Source: Nitrosomonadaceae bacterium
GTDB lineage: Bacteria; Pseudomonadota; Gammaproteobacteria; Burkholderiales; Usitatibacteraceae
DNA: 13,754 nt
Reading direction: 5' to 3'
NCBI GenBank assembly: GCA_021300055.1
Contig: JAJTHU010000160.1
Span: 1-13,754 of the forward strand
Shown: in pieces, positions 1 to 7,152 of the stretch
Numbering within the stretch: position 1 is the stretch's first letter
How the letters are laid out: every line of letters begins with the position of its first letter
Notes under the pieces: model-generated
The model's database searches: none
Told to the model about the DNA's origin: nothing
Seen by the model: only the letters and a program-made list of their open reading frames with translations
Made by a program: the position numbers and the translations under genes

Positions 1-47
1 CCGGCGCGGCGCGCGGCTTTCACCGCGATGTTCAGAGTTGGATGCAT
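1..47 (-). CDS. suhB: SuhB inositol-1-monophosphatase family protein, N-terminal fragment
   Basis: Only the first 15 codons and part of the next are inside the window; the gene runs off the left edge. Read on the minus strand from the ATG at 47, the peptide is MHPTLNIAVKAARRAG. This matches the typical betaproteobacterial start of SuhB (MHPMLNIAVKAARRAG from memory). SuhB family members hydrolyse inositol monophosphate and, in E. coli, also take part in rRNA antitermination complexes. It diverges from trmJ with 64 bp between the two start codons, an arrangement I recall from other betaproteobacteria. The catalytic Mg-binding residues are outside the window, so the call rests on the N-terminus and the context. 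Confidence 0.8.
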   Translation of the reverse strand, partial: MHPTLNIAVKAARRA

Positions 48-111
48 GGCGTTTTGTCGGTGCAACGGCAGCGCCGCACACAAAGAGCTTGAAATTTGAG
101 TTGATTTTACT

Positions 112-957
112 ATGAGCCCCTCTACCGAGTCCGGCGACGCCTCCACACCTCTACCGTCACTGTCACGCGCACGCGTGGTGTTGGTCGAGACTTCCCATCC
201 GGGCAACGTGGGCAGCGCCGCGCGCGCCATGAAGACCATGGGCCTGGACGACTTGTGGCTGGTGGCACCGAAATTGCCCGCGCCGCAGTTTGAGAGCGAA
301 GCGATTGCGTTGGCATCGGGCGCGTTCGATGTTTTGCAGCGCGCCCGTGTGGTGCCTACGTTGGAAGAGGCGATTGCCGATACATCACTTGCCATCGCGT
401 TTACGGCACGTAAACGCGAGCTCAGCCATCGTCATCTTGCTTTGCGCGACGCGGCGTCAGAGGCGGTGAGCGTGTTAAGCGGGCGGTCCGACGCCGCCAT
501 CGCATTGGTGTTTGGCAATGAGGCAATGTGTTTGTCGAATGAACAGGTTGCGCTTTGCCAATTACTGGCCAGCGTCCCGGCCAATCCTGTGTATTCGTCG
601 CTGAATCTCGCGCAAACCGTGCAGGTTGCGGCATACGAAATGATGATGGCCGCTGCCGAGTTCACGGTTGCCGCTGACCCGCCGCGCCCGCTCGCCACGG
701 TGGGCGAAGTAGAGGCTTTGGTGCAGCATTTGGAGCGTGCGGTTGTTGAATCTGGATTTCTCGACCCCAACTCACCGAAACGGTTCGGCACACGTATGCG
801 CCGTTTGTTCACGCGCGCGCAACTCGAGCCTGAAGAAGTGGCTATCCTGCGCGGCGTATTGGCGTCTTTTGAAAAAACTGCACACCGCACGCTACAGACA
901 CCATCCTCGCAAAACAACGCCCCCACAACCGACGCTCATGCAAACGCAAGTACATAG
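112..957 (+). CDS. trmJ: TrmJ-like tRNA (cytidine/uridine-2'-O-)-methyltransferase
   Basis: The 281-residue product is a SPOUT (TrmH-type) methyltransferase. TrmJ 2'-O-methylates position 32 of certain tRNAs using S-adenosylmethionine, in the cytosol. The three SPOUT motifs are visible. Motif 1 is HPGNVGSAARAMKTMG at residues 29-44, with the RNA-handling Asn32 and Arg38. Motif 2 is VFGNEAMCLSNE at 133-144. Motif 3 includes PANPVYSSLNLAQTVQ at about 156-171, forming the trefoil knot that binds SAM. The C-terminal part (about 205-250, ending in GTRMRRLFTRAQL and following helices) matches the usual TrmJ extension. Residue 140 is Cys where the family normally has Gly (E..GL). The ATG at 112 has no strong Shine-Dalgarno sequence, but the first motif lies only 29 residues in and no better start is seen. 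cysE follows after 50 bp. Confidence 0.9.
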   Translation: MSPSTESGDASTPLPSLSRARVVLVETSHPGNVGSAARAMKTMGLDDLWLVAPKLPAPQFESEAIALASGAFDVLQRARVVPTLEEAIADTSLAIAFTARKRELSHRHLALRDAASEAVSVLSGRSDAAIALVFGNEAMCLSNEQVALCQLLASVPANPVYSSLNLAQTVQVAAYEMMMAAAEFTVAADPPRPLATVGEVEALVQHLERAVVESGFLDPNSPKRFGTRMRRLFTRAQLEPEEVAILRGVLASFEKTAHRTLQTPSSQNNAPTTDAHANAST

Positions 958-1007
958 TGTCTCGTGCGCTCGGTGATTTTTCTTTTTCGGACTGACTTTT
1001 AGACATC

Positions 1008-1694
1008 ATGTTTTCTAGACTGCGTGAAGATATCTCCTCCATCTACGGGCGCGACCCTGCGGCGCGCAATTGGTGGGAGGTCGTCACCTGTTATCCGGGC
1101 ATGCACGCGATCTGGTTGCATCGATACGTGGCGCATCCTCTGTGGTCGATCGGGCTGAAGTGGCTTGGTCGACTCGTGTCGAACCTCGGGCGCTTTGCGA
1201 CTGGCGTGGAAATTCACCCGGGCGCGACCATTGGCCGGCGCGTATTCATTGACCACGGCATGGGCATCGTCATCGGCGAGACCGCCGTCGTGGGTGACGA
1301 CTGCACGCTGTACCACGGTGTCACACTCGGCGGCGTCTCTTGGGACAAAGGTAAGCGCCACCCCACGCTGGAGCCCGGTGTGACGGTGGGTGCGGGCGCG
1401 AAAATCCTCGGGCCGTTTACGGTTGGTGCCGGCGCACGGGTTGGCTCAAATTCCGTCGTGGTCAAAGCCGTGCCGCCCGGTGCGACCGTGGTCGGCATCC
1501 CGGCGCGCGAGGTGGAGGGCATTGACCAAGGTTTGGCGGGTCAGGCGTTCTCCGCTTACGCGGTGACGACCAGCGAAAACGACCCGCTCAATGCCATCCT
1601 TAAGACCCTAGCGGATCGGTCCGACAAGGCTGACCAAGCACTCGCGGATGCCCTGAATCGCTTAGCAGAGTTAGAAAAGAGTAGGAAACCCTAG
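1008..1694 (+). CDS. cysE: serine O-acetyltransferase (short type)
   Basis: This 228-residue enzyme transfers acetyl from acetyl-CoA to L-serine, giving O-acetylserine, the first committed step of cysteine synthesis. It is the short form, like Bacillus CysE, lacking most of the N-terminal helical domain of the 273-residue E. coli enzyme. The left-handed beta-helix hexapeptide repeats run from about 65 to 168. The catalytic His83 lies in IDHGMGIVIGETA (81-93). The residue matching E. coli Asp143 is Glu68 in EIHPGATIG, as is usual in the short class. The acetyl-CoA loop GKRHPTLEPGV is at about 115-125. The tail after 185 is charged and helical, possibly a coiled coil. It probably shares a transcript with trmJ (50-bp gap). 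Just downstream, iscS consumes cysteine. The stop codon lies inside the border of a dispersed repeat (see 1699-1739). Confidence 0.93.
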   Translation: MFSRLREDISSIYGRDPAARNWWEVVTCYPGMHAIWLHRYVAHPLWSIGLKWLGRLVSNLGRFATGVEIHPGATIGRRVFIDHGMGIVIGETAVVGDDCTLYHGVTLGGVSWDKGKRHPTLEPGVTVGAGAKILGPFTVGAGARVGSNSVVVKAVPPGATVVGIPAREVEGIDQGLAGQAFSAYAVTTSENDPLNAILKTLADRSDKADQALADALNRLAELEKSRKP

Positions 1695-1698
1695 TATT

Positions 1699-1739
1699 GG
1701 CGGGCATTTTCAGGCATTTTTGCTCTAAAGTGCTCGTCC
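1699..1739. repeat. dispersed intergenic hairpin repeat, copy 1
   Basis: An imperfect palindrome starts 4 nt after the cysE stop codon. The left arm 1701-1716 (CGGGCATTTTCAGGCA) pairs with 1721-1736 (TGCTCTAAAGTGCTCG) around a TTTT loop, with 11 Watson-Crick pairs, 3 wobble pairs and 2 mismatches by my count. Related hairpins occur at 7840-7875 and, inverted, at 13595-13629. The 16-nt string ATTGGCGGGCATTTTC (1697-1712) is matched exactly by the reverse complement of 7863-7878. The border AAACCCTAG (1686-1694) is repeated, inverted, at 13636-13644. It may also serve as the cysE terminator, but no U-tract follows the stem. Confidence 0.75.
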
Positions 1740-1802
1740 TTATTAGAGTTTTGTCCATCGACTCTCGCTTGCGAGCGCTCGCTGGGCAACGGCGGGGAAG
1801 TT

Positions 1803-1827
1803 ATTCTTGAGAAAATCACTCGGTTAT
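1803..1827 (+). promoter_or_regulatory. putative type I IscR-binding site, upstream box
   Basis: The 25-bp sequence begins ATTCTTGAGAAAATC and ends ACTCGGTTAT. It follows the type I IscR consensus as I recall it (ATASTTGACTAAAATASTCGGGTAT), keeping the TTGA and TCGG half-site cores at the right distance. It covers the -35 element. This call is by eye against a remembered consensus, not a matrix scan. Confidence 0.65.
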
Positions 1828-1835
1828 TGTATACT
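1807..1835 (+). promoter_or_regulatory. iscR operon promoter
   Basis: The -35 box is TTGAGA (1807-1812), one base from consensus. The -10 box is TATACT (1830-1835), also one base from consensus. The spacer is 17 bp. Transcription would start near 1842, giving a leader of about 170 nt before the IscR start codon at 2015. Two IscR-type sites overlap the promoter, one over the -35 and one over the -10 and start point, as expected for autorepression by [2Fe-2S]-IscR. Confidence 0.8.
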
Positions 1836-1855
1836 TGAGTGAATCTGTCGGGATT
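1831..1855 (+). promoter_or_regulatory. putative type I IscR-binding site, downstream box
   Basis: The 25-bp sequence begins ATACTTGAGTGAATC and ends TGTCGGGATT, with the ATACTTGA and TCGGGAT cores of a type I IscR box. It overlaps the -10 box and the expected start point. It begins 28 bp after the upstream box, so two dimers could bind in tandem, as at the E. coli iscR promoter, which also carries two such sites. Confidence 0.7.
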
Positions 1856-1943
1856 TCTGCGGTCAAAGCCTATGCTCGTTGCACAAGGCGTCGCCCGCCT
1901 ACTAACCGACCGCCAACGAGGGTTCCATTACCGCGACTGTTCG

Positions 1944-1967
1944 GCCGATTCTCGGCGCGAGGTCGGC
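1944..1967 (+). other. small stem-loop in the iscR leader
   Basis: GCCGA (1944-1948) pairs with TCGGC (1963-1967), and CTCG (1951-1954) with CGAG (1958-1961), around a GCG loop with a small internal bulge. It sits in the leader of about 170 nt between the promoter and iscR. No function can be assigned from the sequence. Confidence 0.35.
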
Positions 1968-2014
1968 AACAGGTGATGGAGGCGCTAAACCCACTTCTGA
2001 ATGATAGGTATGCC

Positions 2015-2527
2015 ATGCGATTGACCACCAAAGGCCGCTTTGCCGTTACCGCCATGCTCGACTTGGCTATGTCTGCCAAGAAGTCGCCTGTGACACTCGC
2101 AGCGATTGCGGACCGGCAAAAAATTTCCCTCTCTTACCTAGAGCAACTGTTTTCCAAGCTGCGTCGTGCCGAGCTCGTTGAAAGTGTGCGCGGCCCAGGC
2201 GGCGGCTACTACTTGGGTAAACCGGCTGCGGATATCTCGGTGGCGGACATCATCATCGCCGTTGAAGAACAGATGGATTCACGCCAGTGCGAAGGCCGTG
2301 AAAATTGCCGCGGGCAGGCCGGAAATGGCGAGCAAGGTGGCCGTTGCATGACCCACGATCTGTGGGAGAGCCTCAATGAAAACGTCATCCAGTTTTTGTC
2401 CGGCGTAAAACTCGCCGAGTTGGTGCAAAAACAGCAAAGCCGCAACAGCGCCACTGTGGTTGTGCATGGTCCTGCAGGTCATGCCCCCGCTGTATCGCAT
2501 ACGAACGAATCGCGCGTCGCAGCGTGA
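2015..2527 (+). CDS. iscR: IscR, Rrf2-family [2Fe-2S] transcriptional regulator
   Basis: The 170-residue IscR senses Fe-S cluster status and in holo form represses the isc operon. I start it at ATG 2015 because MRLTTKGRFAVTAMLDLA is the conserved N-terminus. The reading frame stays open upstream to a TTG at 1835, but that start lies inside the promoter. An in-frame ATG at 1976 would add MEALNPLLNDRYA, which is not typical. The winged helix runs from about 1 to 75, with the recognition segment ISLSYLEQLFSKLRRAELVESVRGPGGGY at 37-65. The cluster ligands are Cys92, Cys98, Cys111 and His114. In E. coli they are Cys92, Cys98, Cys104 and His107, so seven residues are inserted between the second and third Cys (RGQAGNGEQGGR). 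It is first in the operon, 55 bp before iscS. Confidence 0.95.
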   Translation: MRLTTKGRFAVTAMLDLAMSAKKSPVTLAAIADRQKISLSYLEQLFSKLRRAELVESVRGPGGGYYLGKPAADISVADIIIAVEEQMDSRQCEGRENCRGQAGNGEQGGRCMTHDLWESLNENVIQFLSGVKLAELVQKQQSRNSATVVVHGPAGHAPAVSHTNESRVAA

Positions 2528-2582
2528 TTGCTGGGCATCTGTCCCTCGCTACCGACGCATCTGAACATTAACGACTGAAGCC

Positions 2583-3791
2583 ATGAACAAGCCAATCTAT
2601 CTCGATTACTCCGCCACGACGCCAGTTGATCCACGCGTTGCGGAAAAGATGATTCCGTACCTCACCGAATCATTCGGCAATCCTGCGTCGCGCAGCCATC
2701 AATATGGCTGGACAGCTGAGGAAGCTGTGGAAAACGCGCGCGAGGAAGTGGCGCGTTTGGTGAACTGCGACGCGAAAGAAATCGTCTGGACGTCCGGTGC
2801 CACTGAGTCGATCAATCTCGCACTCAAGGGCGCGGCTAATTTTTACCAGACCAAGGGCAAGCACATCATCACCGTGAAGACCGAGCACAAAGCCACGCTC
2901 GACACCGCGCGTGAGCTCGAGCGTCAAGGCTTTTCGGTCACTTACCTCGATGTACAAGATAACGGCCTGATCGATATGGCCGCGTTCAATGCAGCGCTGC
3001 GCGACGATACGATTCTGGTGTCGGTGATGTACGTGAATAACGAAATCGGCGTCATCCAACCGATTGCCGAGATCGGCGAGATTTGCCGCAGCAAAAGCAT
3101 CATCTTCCACGTTGACGCTGCTCAGGCCACGGGCAAGGTCATCGTCGATTTGCAAAACCTGAAAGTCGATCTGATGAGCTTCTCGGCACATAAGACTTAC
3201 GGTCCCAAAGGTATTGGTGCCCTATTTGTTCGCCGCAAGCCTCGTGTGCGCCTAGAAGCCCAGATGCACGGCGGCGGTCACGAGCGCGGATTCCGCTCGG
3301 GTACGCTGGCTACTCACCAGATTGTTGGCATGGGCGAGGCATTCCGCCTCGCGCGCGTCGAGATGGCGACCGAGTCAGAGCGTATCCGCATGTTGCGCGA
3401 CAAGCTGCTCAACGGCATCAAAGATATGGAAGAGGTTTACGTCAACGGCGATCTTGAACACCGCGTGCCGCATAATCTCAACGTTAGCTTTAACTTCGTC
3501 GAGGGCGAATCGCTCATCATGGGGGTCAAGGAACTCGCCGTATCGTCGGGTTCGGCGTGTACCTCAGCATCGCTGGAGCCTTCTTACGTATTGCGCGCAC
3601 TTGGTCGAAATGACGAATTAGCGCACTCGTCGATTCGTTTTTCGATCGGTCGCTTTACGACGGAAGCCGATATCGACTTTGCCATCAAGCTCATGAAGGA
3701 ACGCATCGGCAAGCTACGCGATATGTCGCCTTTGTGGGAAATGTACAAAGACGGCATCGACTTGAATACCGTTCAGTGGGCGGCACATTAA
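2583..3791 (+). CDS. iscS: IscS cysteine desulfurase
   Basis: The 402-residue PLP enzyme (E. coli 404) converts cysteine to alanine and passes a persulfide to IscU and other acceptors such as tRNA-thiolation proteins. The N-terminus MNKPIYLDYSATTPVDPRVA is typical. The PLP Schiff-base lysine is Lys204 in SAHKTYGPKG. His102 is in TEHKATL. The catalytic Cys326 is in the mobile loop SSGSACTSASLEPSYVL, the long-loop group I form typical of IscS rather than SufS. The C-terminus SPLWEMYKDGIDLNTVQWAAH is the conserved IscU-docking tail. All key residues are present. It lies between iscR and iscU (34-bp gap). Confidence 0.98.
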   Translation: MNKPIYLDYSATTPVDPRVAEKMIPYLTESFGNPASRSHQYGWTAEEAVENAREEVARLVNCDAKEIVWTSGATESINLALKGAANFYQTKGKHIITVKTEHKATLDTARELERQGFSVTYLDVQDNGLIDMAAFNAALRDDTILVSVMYVNNEIGVIQPIAEIGEICRSKSIIFHVDAAQATGKVIVDLQNLKVDLMSFSAHKTYGPKGIGALFVRRKPRVRLEAQMHGGGHERGFRSGTLATHQIVGMGEAFRLARVEMATESERIRMLRDKLLNGIKDMEEVYVNGDLEHRVPHNLNVSFNFVEGESLIMGVKELAVSSGSACTSASLEPSYVLRALGRNDELAHSSIRFSIGRFTTEADIDFAIKLMKERIGKLRDMSPLWEMYKDGIDLNTVQWAAH

Positions 3792-3825
3792 GGCTGCACA
3801 CTAAGGCAGCATCAGGAGAATCATC

Positions 3826-4230
3826 ATGGCATACAGCTCAAAAGTTATTGATCACTACGAAAACCCACGTAACGTTGGCTCGTTCGGTAGAGACGAAGAA
3901 GGCGTTGCGACTGGCATGGTCGGCGCGCCCGCGTGCGGCGATGTGATGAAGTTGCAGATCAAAGTTGGTGCCAACGGCATCATCGAAGACGCGAAATTCA
4001 AGACCTACGGTTGCGGTTCTGCCATTGCGTCATCGTCGCTCGTTACTGAGTGGGTCAAGGGTAAGTCCATCGACGAAGCCTCGCAAATCAAGAACACGCA
4101 GATTGCTGAAGAGCTCGCGTTGCCACCAGTGAAGATTCACTGCTCTATCCTCGCTGAAGACGCGATTAAAGCGGCGATCGCTGACTACAAGGCCAAACAC
4201 GGCGAAGCGCTCAAGGACGCAGCGGAGTAA
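3826..4230 (+). CDS. iscU: IscU iron-sulphur cluster scaffold protein
   Basis: The 134-residue scaffold assembles [2Fe-2S] and [4Fe-4S] clusters from IscS sulphur and iron before transfer to apoproteins. The active-site set is complete: Cys37 and Asp39 (PACGD), Cys63 (YGCGSA), His105 and Cys106 (KIHCS). The LPPVK motif recognised by the HscA chaperone is at 99-103. The start is supported by the Shine-Dalgarno sequence AGGAG at 3814-3818, 7 nt upstream. This is the best ribosome-binding site in the operon and fits the need for plentiful scaffold. iscA follows after 5 bp. Confidence 0.98.
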   Translation: MAYSSKVIDHYENPRNVGSFGRDEEGVATGMVGAPACGDVMKLQIKVGANGIIEDAKFKTYGCGSAIASSSLVTEWVKGKSIDEASQIKNTQIAEELALPPVKIHCSILAEDAIKAAIADYKAKHGEALKDAAE

Positions 4231-4235
4231 CAGCC

Positions 4236-4559
4236 ATGTCCATCACGCTAACCGAACGCGCGGCAACGCACGTACAAAATTACCTCACCAAACGCGGCAA
4301 AGGCGTTGGCCTGCGCTTTGGTGTGCGCACCACGGGCTGCTCCGGCATGGCTTACAAGTTGGAGTTTGTTGATGCGCCAGCACCCGAAGATCAGGCGTTT
4401 GAATCGTTTGGTGTGAAGGTGTTTGTTGATCCCAAGAGCCTCGCCTATATCGATGGGACTGAGCTCGATTTCGTGCGCGAGGGGTTGAACGAAGGATTCA
4501 AGTTCAACAATCCCAATGAGAAGGACAAGTGCGGCTGCGGTGAGAGCTTCAACGTCTGA
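4236..4559 (+). CDS. iscA: IscA A-type iron-sulphur carrier
   Basis: The 107-residue A-type carrier (HesB/IscA fold) accepts clusters or iron and hands them to target apoproteins, mainly for [4Fe-4S] maturation. The three ligand cysteines are Cys35 (TGCSGMAY) and Cys99/Cys101 in the terminal KCGCGESFNV. Its length equals the E. coli protein. It is 5 bp after iscU, so probably translationally coupled. A strong hairpin follows it and separates this first half of the operon from hscB. Confidence 0.97.
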   Translation: MSITLTERAATHVQNYLTKRGKGVGLRFGVRTTGCSGMAYKLEFVDAPAPEDQAFESFGVKVFVDPKSLAYIDGTELDFVREGLNEGFKFNNPNEKDKCGCGESFNV

Positions 4560-4593
4560 CGTATCTGATCTAGCCATCCTTGTTACCCAATCC

Positions 4594-4617
4594 CGAAGGG
4601 CGCGTCTGCGCCCTTCG
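4594..4617 (+). terminator. perfect 10-bp hairpin between iscA and hscB
   Basis: CGAAGGGCGC (4594-4603) pairs perfectly with GCGCCCTTCG (4608-4617) around a GTCT loop. The following bases, CTGTATTCGTT, are only moderately T-rich, so it may be a leaky terminator/attenuator or an RNA-stabilising barrier. The iscA-hscB gap (77 bp) is one of the larger ones in the operon, and hscB has no strong ribosome-binding site just after the hairpin. It could set lower expression of the chaperone half than of iscRSUA. Confidence 0.65.
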
Positions 4618-4636
4618 CTGTATTCGTTAGCCGTAC

Positions 4637-5182
4637 ATGACCCCCGACTTCAGCAAGAACCACTTCGCGCTATTTGATCTCGTGCCGTCATTTGAGCTTG
4701 ACCTCAGTGCGCTTGAGGCTGCTTACCGCGAAGTGCAACGCGAAGTGCATCCGGATCGATTCGCTGGTGCCAACGATGCAGAGCGCCGCGTGGCCGCGCA
4801 GTGGGCTACGCAAGCCAACGAAGCCTACAAGACGCTTCGCACGCCGCTCGCCCGCGGGCGCTATTTGCTGCGGCTCGCCGGGATCGACACCGAAGAAGAA
4901 TCCAACACGGCGATGCCGCGTGAGTTTCTGATGGGGCAGATGGCGTGGCGCGAGGCTGTCGTCGACGCGCGCGAGTCTGGCGACATCGATGCACTGGACC
5001 GGCTCGCGAATGAACACCGCGTGGCGGAGCGCGCCTTGGTTGCAGAACTCGCTGCACAGCTTGCCGACCTCAGCAACGAGGCACTGTTGCAGGGGGCAAA
5101 GCTGACCGTGCGTAAACTGCGCTTCCTCGAGAAGCTCGGCGAGGAAATCGACCTCGCGCAAGAAGCGATCGAAGGCTCTTGA
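4637..5182 (+). CDS. hscB: HscB J-domain co-chaperone
   Basis: The 181-residue type III J-protein (E. coli 171) brings IscU to HscA and stimulates its ATPase. The N-terminal J domain spans about 1-75 with the invariant HPD at 38-40 (REVHPDRF), preceded by FALFDLVPSFELD, typical of HscB. The C-terminal helical IscU-binding domain runs from about 95 to 175. ATG 4637 has no clear Shine-Dalgarno sequence and lies 19 nt after the hairpin at 4594-4617. hscA follows after 41 bp. Confidence 0.95.
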   Translation: MTPDFSKNHFALFDLVPSFELDLSALEAAYREVQREVHPDRFAGANDAERRVAAQWATQANEAYKTLRTPLARGRYLLRLAGIDTEEESNTAMPREFLMGQMAWREAVVDARESGDIDALDRLANEHRVAERALVAELAAQLADLSNEALLQGAKLTVRKLRFLEKLGEEIDLAQEAIEGS

Positions 5183-5223
5183 GTCAACATAGAGCCTTAC
5201 CGGAATAGAGAGACAGAAATTCA

Positions 5224-7098
5224 ATGGCACTTTTGCAGATCGCAGAACCGGGCGAGTCCACCGCGCCGCATCAACACCGCCTCGCGGTCGGCATTGACCT
5301 TGGCACGACCAATTCGCTCGTCGCCACCGTTAAGAGCGGAGCCGCCGAGGTGCTGCCGAGTCAACCGGACGATCCAGACGGTAGCCGTCTGACGCCTTCC
5401 GTTGTCCGCTACTTCGCTGACGGTCACGTCGAGGTAGGTGCAAAGCCAAAGGCAGAGCAAGCCGAGGACCCCGCGAATACCATCGTATCAGTCAAGCGCT
5501 TTATGGGGCGTGGCATGGCTGACGTGGCGCGTTACGGCGCATTGCCTTACAAATTCATCGACGCACCGGGCATGGTCAAGATTGAAACGGCCGCTGGCGT
5601 GAAGTCGCCGGTGGACGTTTCTGCCGACATCTTGCGCGTGCTGCGGCAACAAGCTGAGAGCGCGCTCGCAGGTCCGTTGGTGGGCGCAGTGATCACGGTG
5701 CCCGCGTACTTCGATGACGCGCAACGCCAAGCAACTAAAGATGCAGCGCGCCTCGCGGGCCTCAATGTGCTGCGTTTGCTCAACGAGCCTACCGCTGCTG
5801 CCATCGCTTACGGACTCGACAACCGCAGCGAAGGCGTGTTTGCGGTTTACGATCTGGGCGGTGGCACGTTCGATATTTCCATCCTCAAGCTCACGCGCGG
5901 TGTGTTCGAAGTGCTTGCCACGAATGGCGATTCTGCGCTCGGCGGTGACGATTTCGACCAAGCAATTGCGAGCCATTGGCGCAAGCAGCACGGCCTCGCC
6001 AGTGCCGATCAACGCGACTTGCGTCGCTTGCTCATGGCCGCGCGTGCCGTCAAGGAGCGCCTGACGGATGAGGCCGAAGTCTCGACGTCGATTGCGCTCA
6101 GTTACGGGCAGACGCTCAATGTGCGCCTGACACGCGAGGAGTTTCACAGCATGACAGCGTTGCTGGTCAACCGCACGCTGCTCCCCGTGAAGAAGGCGCT
6201 ACGCGATAGCAAATTGGCCGTGGAAGACATTTCGGGCGTGGTGATGGTCGGCGGTGCGACGCGGATGCTGCATGTGCAGTCGGCGGTGCGCGCGTTTTTT
6301 GGCAAGCCGCTCCTCAATAATGTCGACCCTGATCGCGTCGTCGCGCTCGGTGCCGCCATTCAAGCCAATGTGCTGGCGGGAAACAAGTCGGGCGAAGATA
6401 TGTTGCTGCTCGATGTGATCCCCTTGTCACTCGGGCTCGAAACCATGGGCGGTCTTGCCGAGAAAGTGATTCCACGCAATGCCACTATCCCGACGGCACG
6501 CGCGCAGGAATTCACCACTTACAAAGACGGGCAGACCGCCATGTCGATGCACGTGGTGCAAGGTGAGCGTGAGCTCGTCAAGGATTGCCGCTCGCTCGGT
6601 CGCTTCACGTTGCGCGGCATTCCACCCATGGCGGCGGGTGCGGCGCGCATCCGCGTGACATTCCAAGTGGATGCCGATGGCTTGGTGTCGGTTAGCGCAC
6701 AAGAACTCGGCAGCGGCGTCAGCGCGCAGATTGATGTGAAGCCGTCATACGGATTGACTGACGCTGAGATCGCCACCATGTTGCAGGCCGGATTTGCTCA
6801 CGCCAGCGCCGACGCGCAAGCACGTGTGTTGGCTGAGGCGCAGACCGATGCCATGCGTCTAATCGAAGCCGTTGATGCGGCACTCGTGGCCGACGCTGCG
6901 CTGCTCGATGACGCCGAGAAGCAAGCGATTGCCGATGCACGCGCGGCGTTGCTCGCGGTCGTTAATGGCGATGATGCGTCGCGCATCAAACTCGCTGCCG
7001 AGGCGCTCTCGCGTTCGACCGATAGCTTCGCCGCTAAACGTATGGACCGCAGTGTTTCGCAAGCACTTAAGGGCCGCGCCATGAGCGAGCTCAATTGA
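5224..7098 (+). CDS. hscA: HscA Hsp70-type chaperone for Fe-S assembly
   Basis: The 624-residue specialised Hsp70 (E. coli 616) binds the LPPVK motif of IscU and drives cluster release using ATP. The nucleotide-binding domain shows the phosphate-1 loop GIDLGTTNSL (23-32), NEPTAAAIAYGL (187-198), the phosphate-2 loop VYDLGGGTFDISI (208-220) and the adenosine motif VVMVGGATRM (339-348). The interdomain linker LLLDVIP is at about 394-400. The substrate domain runs to about 515, and the rest is an alanine-rich helical lid. The short N-terminal extension before GIDLGTT (22 residues) distinguishes it from DnaK, which begins almost at this motif. A purine-rich stretch (GGAATAGAGAGA) lies 10-20 nt upstream of the start. 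fdx follows after 54 bp. Confidence 0.97.
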   Translation: MALLQIAEPGESTAPHQHRLAVGIDLGTTNSLVATVKSGAAEVLPSQPDDPDGSRLTPSVVRYFADGHVEVGAKPKAEQAEDPANTIVSVKRFMGRGMADVARYGALPYKFIDAPGMVKIETAAGVKSPVDVSADILRVLRQQAESALAGPLVGAVITVPAYFDDAQRQATKDAARLAGLNVLRLLNEPTAAAIAYGLDNRSEGVFAVYDLGGGTFDISILKLTRGVFEVLATNGDSALGGDDFDQAIASHWRKQHGLASADQRDLRRLLMAARAVKERLTDEAEVSTSIALSYGQTLNVRLTREEFHSMTALLVNRTLLPVKKALRDSKLAVEDISGVVMVGGATRMLHVQSAVRAFFGKPLLNNVDPDRVVALGAAIQANVLAGNKSGEDMLLLDVIPLSLGLETMGGLAEKVIPRNATIPTARAQEFTTYKDGQTAMSMHVVQGERELVKDCRSLGRFTLRGIPPMAAGAARIRVTFQVDADGLVSVSAQELGSGVSAQIDVKPSYGLTDAEIATMLQAGFAHASADAQARVLAEAQTDAMRLIEAVDAALVADAALLDDAEKQAIADARAALLAVVNGDDASRIKLAAEALSRSTDSFAAKRMDRSVSQALKGRAMSELN

Positions 7099-7152
7099 TG
7101 CATTGCCCGACTCCGACCAAAACCGAATCAACTTTGCACCAGCAGAACTGAC

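Noticed and set aside
432..926. Long open frame opposite trmJ
   Set aside because: It is fully antisense to a clear gene and shows no recognisable motif; GC-rich coding DNA often leaves such frames open.
1835..2014. A longer IscR starting at TTG 1835, adding 60 residues
   Set aside because: The TTG lies in the promoter -10 region upstream of the expected transcription start, and MRLTTKGRF is the conserved family N-terminus at 2015.
5488..6147. 219-codon open frame opposite hscA
   Set aside because: It is antisense to the conserved ATPase domain and the product is low in family-like features; a shadow of hscA codon use.
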